The translations under genes were made by a program, and so were the position numbers. Of a DNA stretch of 64,000 bases, positions 42,706 to 51,941 are shown one piece after another (the first letter of the stretch is position 1; every line of letters begins with the position of its first letter). Where the stretch lies: assembly GCF_001857945.1 (NCBI RefSeq), contig NZ_CP017770.1:3968001-4032000 (forward strand), written 5' to 3'. Source of the stretch: Paenibacillus crassostreae (lineage in GTDB: Bacteria; Bacillota; Bacilli; Paenibacillales; Paenibacillaceae). The notes beneath the pieces were generated by a model. The model made no database searches. It had not been told where the DNA came from and saw only the letters and a list, made by a program, of their open reading frames with translations.

Positions 42706-44112
42706 ATGAAAAAGAGATGGCTAGGTGTTTTGTTGGGAATGTCAGCATTGTTAGCTTTTCCAATGAGTGCTTTTGCAGATGATGGTGCAACTAATTTGGA
42801 ACTACAGGCTGGAATTAATTCAGTATTCGTTTATCTAGCTGTAATCCTAGTATTCTTCATGCAAGCTGGATTTGTTCTTTTGGAAGCAGGATCGGTTCGT
42901 ATGAAGAATGCCGGTCACGTTGCTGGGAAAACAGTATTGACTTTAGGGATTTCAATCGTAGTTTTCTGGGCTGTTGGATTTGGTCTAGGATTTGGTAACG
43001 GGAATGGAATTATTGGTCAAACGGGTTTCTTCTTAAGTGGTGATGAGATGGCAGGATCATTTGATTCTTTATCAGGCTCCGATGTGCCACTGACGGTGAA
43101 GTTCTTATTCCAATTATCGTTTGCAGCTATTTCATTAGCTATTGCAGCAGGTGGTATGGCTGAACGTGCTAAACTGAGTGTTTACATTATATTCGGAGCA
43201 TTGTTTATGATTGTAATTTACCCCGTTGTTGCTCACTGGGTATGGGGCGGTGGTTGGCTTGCTCAACTAGGTATGCAAGATTATGCGGGTTCGACAGTAG
43301 TTCACTTAACAGGTGCAACAGCAGCGTTAGTAGCGACATTCTTATTAAAACCTCGTTTAGGTAAATATAATAAAGATGGTAAGCCGAATGTTATACCAGG
43401 TCACAACCAGGTATACACTGTACTGGGTGTCATTATTCTCTTGATCGGATGGTTTGGATTTAATCCAGGGAGTACTTTATCAGGGGTTGATGGTTTCTTC
43501 GGATATGTATCATTAACAACGAACATTGCAGCAGCTGCAGGAGCAATCGCAGCACTTGCAATCTCCTGGATGGTATTTGGTAAAGGAGATATTCCGAGCA
43601 TGCTGAATGGTGTGCTTGCTGCGTTGGTTGCTATAACTGGTTCTTGTGCTTTTGTTGAACCATGGGCTGCACTTGTTATAGGTGCTGTTGCTGGTACAAT
43701 TGCTTTCTTAGCGGGACAATGGTTAGAACGTGCAGGATTAGATGATCCAATCTATGCCGTATCTGTACACGGTATTGCAGGTGTATGGGGTGCGGTGTCA
43801 ACTGGGCTATTCGCTACACCGGAACTAGTAGAGAAGACGGGAGTGGGCCAAGCGGGATTATTCTATGGTGGTGGTTTACATCAATTGGGAGTTCAAGTTC
43901 TAGGTGTCGTTGGTTCCTTCGCTTTTGTTCTAGTAATATCATTCATTATTCTTGGAGCGATGAAAGCTATTATGGGACTTCGTGTTACGGAAGAAGAAGA
44001 AATGATGGGATTAGATATTAGTGAACACGGTACTTATGGATATCCAGAGCAAATGAAATTGCTAACGGATGCTGAAGCAAAATCCGGGTCTAGGACTCCT
44101 CCTATAAACTAA
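42706..44112 (+). CDS. amtB: Ammonium transporter
   Basis: 468 residues with a cleavable signal sequence (LLGMSALLAFPMSAFA) and 11 membrane helices. The conduction pore is recognisable by the His pair HLTGATAALVA and VHGIAGVWGAV, and FFMQAGFVLLEAGSVRMKNAG near the N-terminus is the Amt signature. It imports NH4+ at low external concentrations. Two perfect GlnR/TnrA boxes flank its promoter. The usual partner gene glnK (PII) is absent; instead a GlnD-like DUF294 protein and a DnaQ-like exonuclease are encoded on the same strand downstream. Confidence 0.97.
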   Translation: MKKRWLGVLLGMSALLAFPMSAFADDGATNLELQAGINSVFVYLAVILVFFMQAGFVLLEAGSVRMKNAGHVAGKTVLTLGISIVVFWAVGFGLGFGNGNGIIGQTGFFLSGDEMAGSFDSLSGSDVPLTVKFLFQLSFAAISLAIAAGGMAERAKLSVYIIFGALFMIVIYPVVAHWVWGGGWLAQLGMQDYAGSTVVHLTGATAALVATFLLKPRLGKYNKDGKPNVIPGHNQVYTVLGVIILLIGWFGFNPGSTLSGVDGFFGYVSLTTNIAAAAGAIAALAISWMVFGKGDIPSMLNGVLAALVAITGSCAFVEPWAALVIGAVAGTIAFLAGQWLERAGLDDPIYAVSVHGIAGVWGAVSTGLFATPELVEKTGVGQAGLFYGGGLHQLGVQVLGVVGSFAFVLVISFIILGAMKAIMGLRVTEEEEMMGLDISEHGTYGYPEQMKLLTDAEAKSGSRTPPIN

Positions 44113-44175
44113 ATGGATCTATATCCTGATATAAAAGATGGTTCCCATAATGCTCGAATGGGAGGGGCGAAAGGT

Positions 44176-45255
44176 ATGGAACCGGTGAGTACAAAGGAAT
44201 TCAATTTGGACTTATCAGTAATAAAAGATGCTATTTCGTGGGAGATATTAAGACAAAGACGTATTGAATTTCAGAACGATTTTCAGCAACTAAGGGCAAC
44301 TCTTCCTATCTCCGAGTGGATGGATTTAGTGAACCAAATGCATGATTTAATTACTACACGAGCCTTGGAACTCTGTGAACAAGATATGGTTGAGGCCGGC
44401 TATGGTCAGCCTCCCGTTTCATATTCTTTTATCGTATTTGGAAGTGCAGGACGCATGGAATCGACGATGTGGAGTGATCAAGATAACGGTCTTATCATCA
44501 GTGATGAACTCCATAATAACAAAGATGAATTTTTTGAGAAATTTGCTATTGCTCTATGCGATAAACTTGCCTATTTAGGTTATGAGAAATGTTTAGGTAA
44601 AGTGATGTGTTCAGAATCCATGTGGCGTAAGACACTCCAGGATTGGAAGAAGACATTAATGGAATGGCGGAGTGATTTAAGCTGGGAGCCTGTTCGTTAT
44701 TTGATCATAGCTTCTGATGTAAGACATGTTGCGGGAGATTCTAGATTAACGGTTGAATTTAAAGAGATGCTACATCAAGGTTTTCAAGAAGTTCCTGAGT
44801 TGCAATACGCTATATTGCGAAATACGGTTAGACACAAGGCAACATTAAATTTATTAGGGCAAGTTGTGACTGAACGATTTGGTGAGCATGCAGGCGGGTT
44901 CGATATCAAATATGGTGTCTATATTCCATTAGTGAATTTTGTGAGATTTATGTCTTTGCAGCTTGGTGTTAAAGAAACATCGACATATAGAAGGTTAGAT
45001 AAGCTGATATCTTTAGATTCTGGGAATATTCTGCTTGAGAATTGCCAAAAAGCTTTCGATACAGCTATTTACATGAGGGTAAGTACGCCTTATGAGGAAT
45101 TAGATGGGTTATTTATTAGCAGCAACTATATGTCAGAAGAAGAACTTACGAGTAAACCGCTAATGCATGAACTTCGTGAAAGCTTAGGTGTTGTTAGAAG
45201 AATACACAGGGCATTACAGCGAATGTTGCGTTTTGCGGAAAGGAGAAAGGCATGA
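44176..45255 (+). CDS. DUF294 (GlnD-like) putative nucleotidyltransferase
   Basis: 359 residues from the ATG at 44176 with GGAGGGG 8 bp upstream; an ATG directly after the amtB stop (44113) lacks a ribosome site. The nucleotidyltransferase motif is GSAGRMESTMWSDQDNGLI (residues ~89-107) with the two catalytic Asp at 101 and 103, as in GlnD uridylyltransferase. A C-terminal DUF294_C helical domain follows (~225-355). The CBS domains usual in DUF294 proteins are missing. It may modify a protein or nucleotide partner; that the partner is AmtB or PII is only inference from position. ATGA overlap with the next gene. Confidence 0.85.
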   Translation: MEPVSTKEFNLDLSVIKDAISWEILRQRRIEFQNDFQQLRATLPISEWMDLVNQMHDLITTRALELCEQDMVEAGYGQPPVSYSFIVFGSAGRMESTMWSDQDNGLIISDELHNNKDEFFEKFAIALCDKLAYLGYEKCLGKVMCSESMWRKTLQDWKKTLMEWRSDLSWEPVRYLIIASDVRHVAGDSRLTVEFKEMLHQGFQEVPELQYAILRNTVRHKATLNLLGQVVTERFGEHAGGFDIKYGVYIPLVNFVRFMSLQLGVKETSTYRRLDKLISLDSGNILLENCQKAFDTAIYMRVSTPYEELDGLFISSNYMSEEELTSKPLMHELRESLGVVRRIHRALQRMLRFAERRKA

Positions 45256-45989
45256 AAGAGCCGGTAAGGGGAAACAACGGGTTTTGGAGCAATTTTCGGC
45301 AGGGTGGAATGCCGTCTGCAATAGCCTCCGTGATGGGAGCCCCTACCGCTCAACATATGGCATTTATTCGTGCACTTATGAAAGAACAACGGCGTCCTGA
45401 AGTTCTGTTCATACCATTAACAAAGCTTGAGACGGTTGTGTTCGACCTTGAGACAACAGGGTTCTCTTGTCAGCATGGGGATGAAATTTTATCCTTCGGT
45501 GCTGTAAGAATGGTAGGGGATGAGATTATTGAGGGAGAAACGTTCTATTCATTAGTGAACTGCCGAAAGCCAGTTCCACAACATATTACAAAATTAACAG
45601 GGATCACTCAGGAGATGGCAGATGCTGCTCCTACGCTTATGAATGGTTTGCATGACTTTATGTCTTTTGTTGGGGGAAGGGTGCTAATTGCTCATGCTAG
45701 CGCTCACGACAAGGCATTCTTGAATGCAGCCTTATGGAAGACGTCAAAGACACATCTTAGTCATCGTGTTATTGATACAATGATGATTGCACGCTGGCTC
45801 GATCCTGCAATCGGTAATTACGATCTTGATGGACTATTATTCGATCGTAATATACCTATCATTGGTAGGCATCATGCCTTAGAGGATGCGTTAATGACTG
45901 CTGAGTTGTGGAAATCCTATCTTGTTGATATTTCTAAGAGAAGGGTTGAGACGTTAGGTGACCTTTATGCTTACTTGAGTCGATCATAA
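45252..45989 (+). CDS. DnaQ-like 3'-5' exonuclease (DEDDh)
   Basis: 245 residues. Exonuclease core ~58-225: motif I VFDLETTG (Asp65, Glu67), motif II with IAHASAHDKAFLN, motif III HHALEDALMTAEL. This is the DEDDh family of the DNA polymerase III epsilon subunit. A 50-residue N-terminal extension (WSNFRQGGMPSAIASVMGA) is not part of the exonuclease fold. Its start overlaps the DUF294 stop by four bases, so the products are made together. Standalone DnaQ-like proteins degrade DNA, RNA or small nucleotides; linkage with DUF294 suggests they handle the same ligand (inference). Confidence 0.85.
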   Translation: MKEPVRGNNGFWSNFRQGGMPSAIASVMGAPTAQHMAFIRALMKEQRRPEVLFIPLTKLETVVFDLETTGFSCQHGDEILSFGAVRMVGDEIIEGETFYSLVNCRKPVPQHITKLTGITQEMADAAPTLMNGLHDFMSFVGGRVLIAHASAHDKAFLNAALWKTSKTHLSHRVIDTMMIARWLDPAIGNYDLDGLLFDRNIPIIGRHHALEDALMTAELWKSYLVDISKRRVETLGDLYAYLSRS

Positions 45990-46004
45990 TAAATTACATT
46001 CATT

Positions 46005-46252
46005 AGAAAAGGGGGCAGCGGGTTGTCGTTACGTTACGAATGGTAGGCTCGCCCTTCATTCGTATGGCTACCCGCTGTAGTAGTATCCCACAGGCTTGTT
46101 CTAAATAATGAAGATGTTATGCGCTGTAGTTTCACGAGAGGACAGTTGCATGTAGTCACATTTCTTCATTCATGATGAACGGCTTGGTAGTTCCTATTTA
46201 CCCCGCTCTCTTCTTTTGGCTTCTACGTTTACGTAGAAGTCCTTTTTTTTTT
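46005..46252 (+). ncRNA. Unassigned ~250-nt structured RNA with its own terminator
   Basis: No ORF, but dense structure. Hairpin 1: CAGCGGGT (46016-46023) / ACCCGCTG (46070-46077) enclosing TACGAATG / CATTCGTA (46035-46042 and 46057-46064). Hairpin 2: AATGAAGA (46107-46114) / TCTTCATT (46163-46170), enclosing ATGC-CTGT / ACAG-GCAT. A perfect terminator CTTCTACG-ttta-CGTAGAAG with ten T ends it (46220-46252). AGCGGG could also pair with CCCGCT at 46202-46207, a competing fold. I could not match it to 6S, tmRNA, SRP RNA, RNase P or a known riboswitch. A leader of the 46329 gene is possible but a separate promoter intervenes. Confidence 0.6.
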
Positions 46253-46261
46253 ATTATTCAA

Positions 46262-46291
46262 TTGTAAGTTATTTAATAAAGAGGGTAGAAT
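46262..46291 (+). promoter_or_regulatory. Predicted promoter of the ResA-like gene
   Basis: TTGTAA (46262-46267), 18-bp spacer, TAGAAT (46286-46291), 38 bp before the start codon and just after the RNA terminator. Confidence 0.5.
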
Positions 46292-46328
46292 AGTACATAA
46301 TGACGTAAAGAAAAGGAATCGAAACATC

Positions 46329-46880
46329 ATGAAGAAAAAAATAACGATATGGATTGGGATATTGATACTCGTTACTTTAGCTATTTTTCAGAATTCAGAT
46401 GCTGGAGTACAAACTGTTTTTAAGATGGATAAGCCACTCCCGACAGAGTCTGGACCTGAAGCAGGATTACTAGCACCAGCCTTCTCAACAACAGGATTGG
46501 ATGGTAATTTATACAATGTAGGTGGAGAACAAGAGAAAGCAATTATAGTGAATTTCTGGGCTTCGTGGTGTGATCCCTGTAAGATAGAGGCTCCAGATTT
46601 AGTTAGAATAGCTGATACTTACCAGAATGAACTTTCTATTTATGGTGTGAATGTAACCAAGTTCGACAATAAGAAGAATGCTATGAAATTTGTCGAGAAC
46701 TACCATTTGACGTTCCCAGTCATGCTAGACATAGATGGAACCATATTTGATCAGTATAGAGGAGCTGCTTTTCCAACGAATGTATTGATCGACAAGCAAG
46801 GTGTTATACGGGAAATTATTCTCGGAGCGATTTCTGCGGAGGAATTGGAGAAGAAAGTGAAAAAGTTAATAAAATCATAG
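46329..46880 (+). CDS. Membrane-anchored thioredoxin-like protein (ResA/TlpA type)
   Basis: 183 residues. Residues 5-20 are a signal anchor; the rest is an extracytoplasmic thioredoxin fold of the AhpC/TSA-Redoxin type. The active site is Cys81-Asp-Pro-Cys84 in FWASWCDPCKIEAP, and the cis-Pro loop is AAFPTNVLID. ResA uses CEPC and reduces the haem-binding cysteines of cytochrome c; this CDPC version could serve the same or another extracytoplasmic thiol task. No cytochrome c or ccd genes are adjacent. It has its own promoter and a terminator at 46892. Confidence 0.85.
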   Translation: MKKKITIWIGILILVTLAIFQNSDAGVQTVFKMDKPLPTESGPEAGLLAPAFSTTGLDGNLYNVGGEQEKAIIVNFWASWCDPCKIEAPDLVRIADTYQNELSIYGVNVTKFDNKKNAMKFVENYHLTFPVMLDIDGTIFDQYRGAAFPTNVLIDKQGVIREIILGAISAEELEKKVKKLIKS

Positions 46881-46891
46881 TGGTATACAAT

Positions 46892-46928
46892 AAAACCTCG
46901 GTGCCCTTTATGGACATCGAGGTTTTTG
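46892..46928. terminator. Bidirectional terminator between the ResA-like gene and cimA
   Basis: AAAACCTCG pairs with CGAGGTTTT, with partial pairing inside, A-run before and T-run after, between convergent genes. Confidence 0.75.
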
Positions 46929-46938
46929 ACTGTGATCT

Positions 46939-48558
46939 CTAATGATTAACAAGACCATGCTGACTTTCAATATTTGAATGTTTATCATTCTGATTAATCT
47001 GACCAAGAAGTGCATAACGTATACTATCAACTAATGCTTCCCAACTAGCTTCAATCACATTTCCTGATACTCCAACTGTATTCCATGTATTGCTTACATT
47101 TTTAGATTCAATAAGAACGCGTACTTTAGCAGCAGTAGCATCTTTCTCATCAAGAACACGGACCTTATAATCAGACAAATGCATTTCTTGTAGCGATGGA
47201 AAGGATTGAACAAGAGCTTTTCGTAAAGCGTTATCGAGTGCGTTGACAGGTCCATTTCCTTCAGCCGCCGTATATACGCTCTGACCATCAATGTTTACTT
47301 TGACAAATGCTTCAGACACTACAGGTTGACCTGCGCTTTTCTCAACAAGCATTTTGAAAGATTCGAAGGTGAAAAGTTCGGAAATTTGTCCGTTAGCTTC
47401 ACGAAGTAAGAGCTCCAATGAAGCGTCTGCAGCTTCAAATTGATATCCTTGATGTTCTAAGTCTTTTATCTTATCAATCACCTTACTGGAATTTTCGTTG
47501 CTAGGATCAAATTCTAGACCCATTTCCTTGGCTTTAGACAATATATTACTCTGACCAGCTAATTCAGAAACGAGGATCCGTTGTTTATTCCCAATTAATT
47601 CTGGTGAGATATGTTCGTACGTACGAGAATCTCTAAGGATGGCAGAGACGTGAATGCCTCCTTTATGAGCGAATGCCGCACCACCAACATATGGCTGGTT
47701 CACAGGCATGTGTACGTTAGCGATTTCACTTATAAAACGAGCAGTATTGGATAGTTGTTTCAATGAATCTGCTTGAATGCAGTCATATCCCATTTTTAGT
47801 TGTAAGGTTGGAATAATCGAGCAAAGATTTGCATTTCCGCAACGTTCTCCATATCCATTTATCGTTCCTTGAATTTGTCTCGCACCCGCTTGGATAGCAC
47901 TTAGCGAGTTAGCCACAGCAAGTTCGCAGTCATTATGGGTATGAATACTGAGGTTCGCCTGTGGTAAGTTAGAAACAACTGTGGACACGATATCATAAAC
48001 TTCATGTGGAAGTGTTCCACCGTTCGTATCGCACATGGTGATCCAGTCTGCTCCAGCTTCTGCTGCTTTTGTGATAACAGAAAGTGCATATTCTGGATTA
48101 TTCTTATAACCATCGAAGAAATGCTCGGCATCGAAGATAACCTCAAGCCCGTTCTGTTTTAAATATAATATAGAGTCGTAAATCATGGCTAAATTCTCTT
48201 CCAATGTTGTCTGAAGTGCCGTATGCACATGGAAATCCCATGACTTACCTACTAAGGTTGCAGCTTGTGCGCCTGATTCCAGAATGCACTGTAGATTGCG
48301 GTCTTGTGACGCTTCCGTATTTTTACGTCGTGTACTTCCGAATGCCGTGATTTTTGCACGTAGTCCCAATTCTTGAACTCTTTTGAAAAATTCAATATCT
48401 TTGCTATTGCTTCCTGGAATGCCACCTTCAATATAATGAACACCGAGATCATCAAGTTTTTTGGCAATTTTTAATTTATCATCCGCAGATAAACTGACTC
48501 CCTCTCCTTGGGTGCCATCTCGTAGGGTTGTATCGAATATAGAAATAGATGCAGACAT
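46939..48558 (-). CDS. cimA: Citramalate synthase (cimA-type)
   Basis: 539 residues from the ATG at 48558 (AAGGAGGG 5-6 bp upstream); longer frames to 48645 lack a site. Condenses pyruvate and acetyl-CoA to (R)-citramalate, giving 2-oxobutyrate for isoleucine. FDTTLRDGTQGEGVSLS at the start, the metal site SIHTHNDCELAVANSL and the GTINGYGERCGNANLCSII motif show the alpha-isopropylmalate synthase superfamily; VGGAAFAHKGGIHVSA is the CimA/LeuA catalytic-domain end. A C-terminal regulatory LeuA-dimer domain follows (~395-535). Divergent from the Y-family polymerase gene. Confidence 0.9.
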   Translation of the reverse strand: MSASISIFDTTLRDGTQGEGVSLSADDKLKIAKKLDDLGVHYIEGGIPGSNSKDIEFFKRVQELGLRAKITAFGSTRRKNTEASQDRNLQCILESGAQAATLVGKSWDFHVHTALQTTLEENLAMIYDSILYLKQNGLEVIFDAEHFFDGYKNNPEYALSVITKAAEAGADWITMCDTNGGTLPHEVYDIVSTVVSNLPQANLSIHTHNDCELAVANSLSAIQAGARQIQGTINGYGERCGNANLCSIIPTLQLKMGYDCIQADSLKQLSNTARFISEIANVHMPVNQPYVGGAAFAHKGGIHVSAILRDSRTYEHISPELIGNKQRILVSELAGQSNILSKAKEMGLEFDPSNENSSKVIDKIKDLEHQGYQFEAADASLELLLREANGQISELFTFESFKMLVEKSAGQPVVSEAFVKVNIDGQSVYTAAEGNGPVNALDNALRKALVQSFPSLQEMHLSDYKVRVLDEKDATAAKVRVLIESKNVSNTWNTVGVSGNVIEASWEALVDSIRYALLGQINQNDKHSNIESQHGLVNH

Positions 48559-48725
48559 GGTAGCCCTCCTTGGGAAGTCTGTATTAACATTTTTATAGTT
48601 CATTATTATAGCACTTCTACACTGGAATGTAACAAAGAAATACATATTTTTAATAAAAAGCAGATCTTAGTTTCAGGGTATGCTAAGATTATTGTTATTT
48701 ATATGAAAGAATAAGGGGAATTAAT

Positions 48726-50006
48726 GTGAGGGAAATCGATGAATATTATCCAGCCCATGGCAGGGTTATACTTCATGTCGATATGAATGCATTCTACTGC
48801 TCAGTACATGAAGCGGAAGATCCTGATCAATACCGTGGTAAACCAACTGCTGTAGCGGGTAGTGTGGAGCTTCGTAAGGGAATTATTGTGACTTGTTCCT
48901 ATGCTGCAAGACGAATAGGAATATCAACCGGAATGTCAGTACATCAGGCGCTCAAGAAGTGTCCACACTTAATCGTTATATCTCCGGATTTCAATTTATA
49001 TCGCCGCTATTCTAATGCTTTTATGAAGATAGCTTATGAATATACACCTTGTATGGAAGCCACCTCGATCGACGAGTGTTACTTAGATATTACAGGATCT
49101 AAGCAATTTGGTACACCACAAGAGATTGCCTCAATCATTCAGAAGAGAGTTTATGAAGAACTCCATCTTCCATGCTCTATAGGGATTGCACCAAATAAGC
49201 TACTTGCGAAGATGGCTTCAGATATGAAAAAACCTAATGGTTTAACGATACTTCGTATTCGTGATGTTCCAAAGGTTTTGTGGGATAAGCCCTGTGGTGA
49301 ATTATTCGGTATTGGTGGAAGAACGGCAGACAAATTACGTAAACTTAACATCCATACGATTGGGCAATTAGCCAAGACTGATGAGAATTTATTGATGCAG
49401 AACTTTGGTGTGCTCGGGAGTTGGATGAAAAGGGCAGCTAATGGTATTGATCATTCTCCAGTGTTGGAAGAGCAAGAACAGAGTAAATCGATTGGCCATA
49501 CAACGACACTTCCTATGGATATATGCTTGAAAGAGGACATTCATCGTGTACTTCTTAACCTAAGTGATCAGGTAGCACGTAGGCTTCGACGGAAGCAGTT
49601 GGTTGCGGGAGCCGTACAAATTACAATTCGTACACCCGATATGAAGACGATTACTCGGACACATACACTGGATTCATCAACAGATATTACTGAAGATATT
49701 TATGAGGAAGCTTGTTCATTATATAGAGAACACTGGAGTTGGGATAAGCCAGTTCGCTTGTTAGGTGTAACACTCCAACATCTAATATCAAAAGAAGATT
49801 CTGCGATTCAATTGGATCTTTTTGATTATGAGAAGCAACCCAAGAAAGAATCTTTAACGAAGGCGATGGATTTGATGCGTAATAAGTATGGTGAGAATGC
49901 GATTTTGACTGCGGGGATGTTAGGTAATGATCCCTCAACATTAATTAGAAACCACAAAATAAGAGGAACATCATTACAGATGGATTTTAGAGAAAAAGGT
50001 GAATAA
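48726..50006 (+). CDS. dinB: DNA polymerase IV (Y-family, DinB)
   Basis: 426 residues. Error-prone translesion polymerase. Palm motifs are HVDMNAFYCSVHEAEDP (Asp19) and ATSIDECYLDITG (catalytic Asp/Glu pair near 112); the little-finger domain follows ~residue 240. A beta-clamp-binding peptide QLDLF lies in IQLDLFDYE near residue 361. The GTG start follows AAGGGGAA. Bacillus has two paralogues, YqjH and YqjW; the sequence does not decide. No LexA box of the CGAAC-N4-GTTCG type is visible in the 167 bp between this gene and cimA. Confidence 0.92.
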   Translation: MREIDEYYPAHGRVILHVDMNAFYCSVHEAEDPDQYRGKPTAVAGSVELRKGIIVTCSYAARRIGISTGMSVHQALKKCPHLIVISPDFNLYRRYSNAFMKIAYEYTPCMEATSIDECYLDITGSKQFGTPQEIASIIQKRVYEELHLPCSIGIAPNKLLAKMASDMKKPNGLTILRIRDVPKVLWDKPCGELFGIGGRTADKLRKLNIHTIGQLAKTDENLLMQNFGVLGSWMKRAANGIDHSPVLEEQEQSKSIGHTTTLPMDICLKEDIHRVLLNLSDQVARRLRRKQLVAGAVQITIRTPDMKTITRTHTLDSSTDITEDIYEEACSLYREHWSWDKPVRLLGVTLQHLISKEDSAIQLDLFDYEKQPKKESLTKAMDLMRNKYGENAILTAGMLGNDPSTLIRNHKIRGTSLQMDFREKGE

Positions 50007-50048
50007 TCTTTGTCATAAGGTTGATTCCAATTGGTAATTATATTTGAA

Positions 50049-50065
50049 ATGAATTGAAAATTCAT
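50049..50065. promoter_or_regulatory. Palindrome over the ferredoxin promoter -35
   Basis: ATGAATT-GAA-AATTCAT is a 7-bp perfect inverted repeat that overlaps the -35 element TTGAAA of the next gene, a typical operator position. Confidence 0.35.
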
Positions 50066-50082
50066 TTTTAATAGTTTAATAT
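50054..50082 (+). promoter_or_regulatory. Predicted promoter of the ferredoxin gene
   Basis: TTGAAA (50054-50059), 17-bp spacer, TAATAT (50077-50082), 61 bp before the ATG. Confidence 0.5.
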
Positions 50083-50106
50083 TATGAATGATGATTCTTG
50101 GAATAG

Positions 50107-50385
<279 letters not shown>

Positions 50386-50416
50386 TATAACTTTCAGATT
50401 AGACTGAAATCATAAT

Positions 50417-50466
50417 ATAGACATTTCTCATGAAATTGTAATTCGTGAGAGATGTCTATTTTTTTA
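50417..50466 (+). terminator. Terminator of the ferredoxin gene
   Basis: ATAGACATTTCTCATGAA pairs with TTCGTGAGAGATGTCTAT with few mismatches, followed by TTTTTTT. Confidence 0.8.
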
Positions 50467-50516
50467 TCCGTTCTGCCGATATAAATATTATCAAGTCATC
50501 ATTTTGGAGGTGTATG

Positions 50517-51941
50517 GTGAAAAACTCGATATTCCTCAAAAAATATGTAGAGCAGCATCCAGAGAATAAGATGGGATGGTATTTACTCGGTAAGGAATAT
50601 GAAAAGAACGGTGAGGAAGGTAAAGCTAATTATTGTTTTAATCAATCTAGTGACGTATATGAAGCTTTCGAACATAGTAGGGTGCCAGATGATGTATGGA
50701 AAGAATACCAAGATAGATTATTTCATCAGTCACGCAATAGAGAACGACGTACATATAAAATACGATTGTTGTTATTAACATTGATGTTCTTATTTCTAAT
50801 CTTAGCACCACTGGAAGCTCCTGGAGTTACGGTTGCATCCATTCCTGCTGAGAAACAGACCTTAACCAATGATACGGAGAAGAATCAGGCTGACAATGTG
50901 ACTGAAGTCAAAGTGAAAGATACCGCTTCTATCAACATTCCTACATTTACAGCTCAACATCGTGGTTCATCTCAAGAAACAGCCCGAAATCTAGCATTAT
51001 TGTTGGATTATTCGAGCGCATTACCGATTAAGATGGCTGTTCTGGGTATGGAGCGTAAAGATAAATGGTTGATATGGAAACAAAATATGCCCCTTACATA
51101 CACACTAGATAAAATGGCGAATGCACAAATAGTTTTTCAATCCTATGATCCCATGGCTTGTGATTGCACACCACCTGATGCTACAGATCTTAAGGCATCT
51201 GCATTAGAATGGGTTAAGAAACAAGAGCAATTGGTGGCATTATCAGGCGCAATACGTTTCTTTGTGCAAGAAAATGGGCGACTCCCAGCAAGGTTAGAAG
51301 AACTATCACAGCCATTTCCAAATAATGTGATATCAGGATCGACGGAAGTGATGGAGCAATATTTTGATACAATTAAAGCAAGGTATACTTCATCAACAAC
51401 ACTTGCTGGGAACACAGTTACACTACCTAACAAGGAAGACAGCGGATCGACTACTAATGACAATACCAGTTCTAACGTAGGCGATGATGTTTTTTTTGAA
51501 CAGCCTCTCGAGATTATTGTTGATAAAGCGAACCATCGATTAGCGGTAGTTAGTGGAAACATCTTGTTGCGAAATTATGAGGTAGGACTAGGGGGTGGCA
51601 AGACTCCAGAGGAGGACTTCGTGATCTCTGAAAAAGTTGTTAATCCCAACGGAAGTTCTAATGGTGAATTTGGAAGTCGAGGAATGCAACTATCTACTAG
51701 CAATTATGCTATTCACGGAACGGATGAGCCCAATAGCATTGGTCTTGACGAGTCGAATGGATGTATACGTATGACGCAAGAGGATGTAGAAGAGTTATTT
51801 GATCTAGTTCCTATGGGGACGAAGGTATCAATAGTCAAAGGGGTCCTACCTGATGAGTTGCTTGTTCCAACGGAACGATATAAATCTCGGCATAGACAGG
51901 ATCAGACGAACCCCCTTAAAACTTACCATTGGCTGAATTAA
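50517..51941 (+). CDS. L,D-transpeptidase (YkuD) with cytoplasmic TPR-like N-terminus
   Basis: 474 residues from the GTG at 50517; GGAGG (50506-50510) is 6 bp away, closer to ideal than for the ATG at 50514. Residues ~1-55 resemble one tetratricopeptide repeat (HPENKMGWYLLGKEYEKNGE). A membrane segment follows (~83-102, IRLLLLTLMFLFLILAPL), then an extracellular spacer with a Ser/Thr/Asn-rich linker (~310-330), and a YkuD domain (~335-455). The catalytic His and Cys lie in IHGTDEPNSIGLDESNGCIRM. The domain forms 3-3 crosslinks in peptidoglycan or attaches proteins. A 44-residue gene on the opposite strand overlaps its 3' end by four bases. Confidence 0.85.
   Translation: MKNSIFLKKYVEQHPENKMGWYLLGKEYEKNGEEGKANYCFNQSSDVYEAFEHSRVPDDVWKEYQDRLFHQSRNRERRTYKIRLLLLTLMFLFLILAPLEAPGVTVASIPAEKQTLTNDTEKNQADNVTEVKVKDTASINIPTFTAQHRGSSQETARNLALLLDYSSALPIKMAVLGMERKDKWLIWKQNMPLTYTLDKMANAQIVFQSYDPMACDCTPPDATDLKASALEWVKKQEQLVALSGAIRFFVQENGRLPARLEELSQPFPNNVISGSTEVMEQYFDTIKARYTSSTTLAGNTVTLPNKEDSGSTTNDNTSSNVGDDVFFEQPLEIIVDKANHRLAVVSGNILLRNYEVGLGGGKTPEEDFVISEKVVNPNGSSNGEFGSRGMQLSTSNYAIHGTDEPNSIGLDESNGCIRMTQEDVEELFDLVPMGTKVSIVKGVLPDELLVPTERYKSRHRQDQTNPLKTYHWLN

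Noticed and set aside
51143..51562. 139-codon minus-strand frame inside the L,D-transpeptidase gene
   Set aside because: Antisense shadow; no ribosome site, no recognisable protein features, and the plus-strand gene is well supported.
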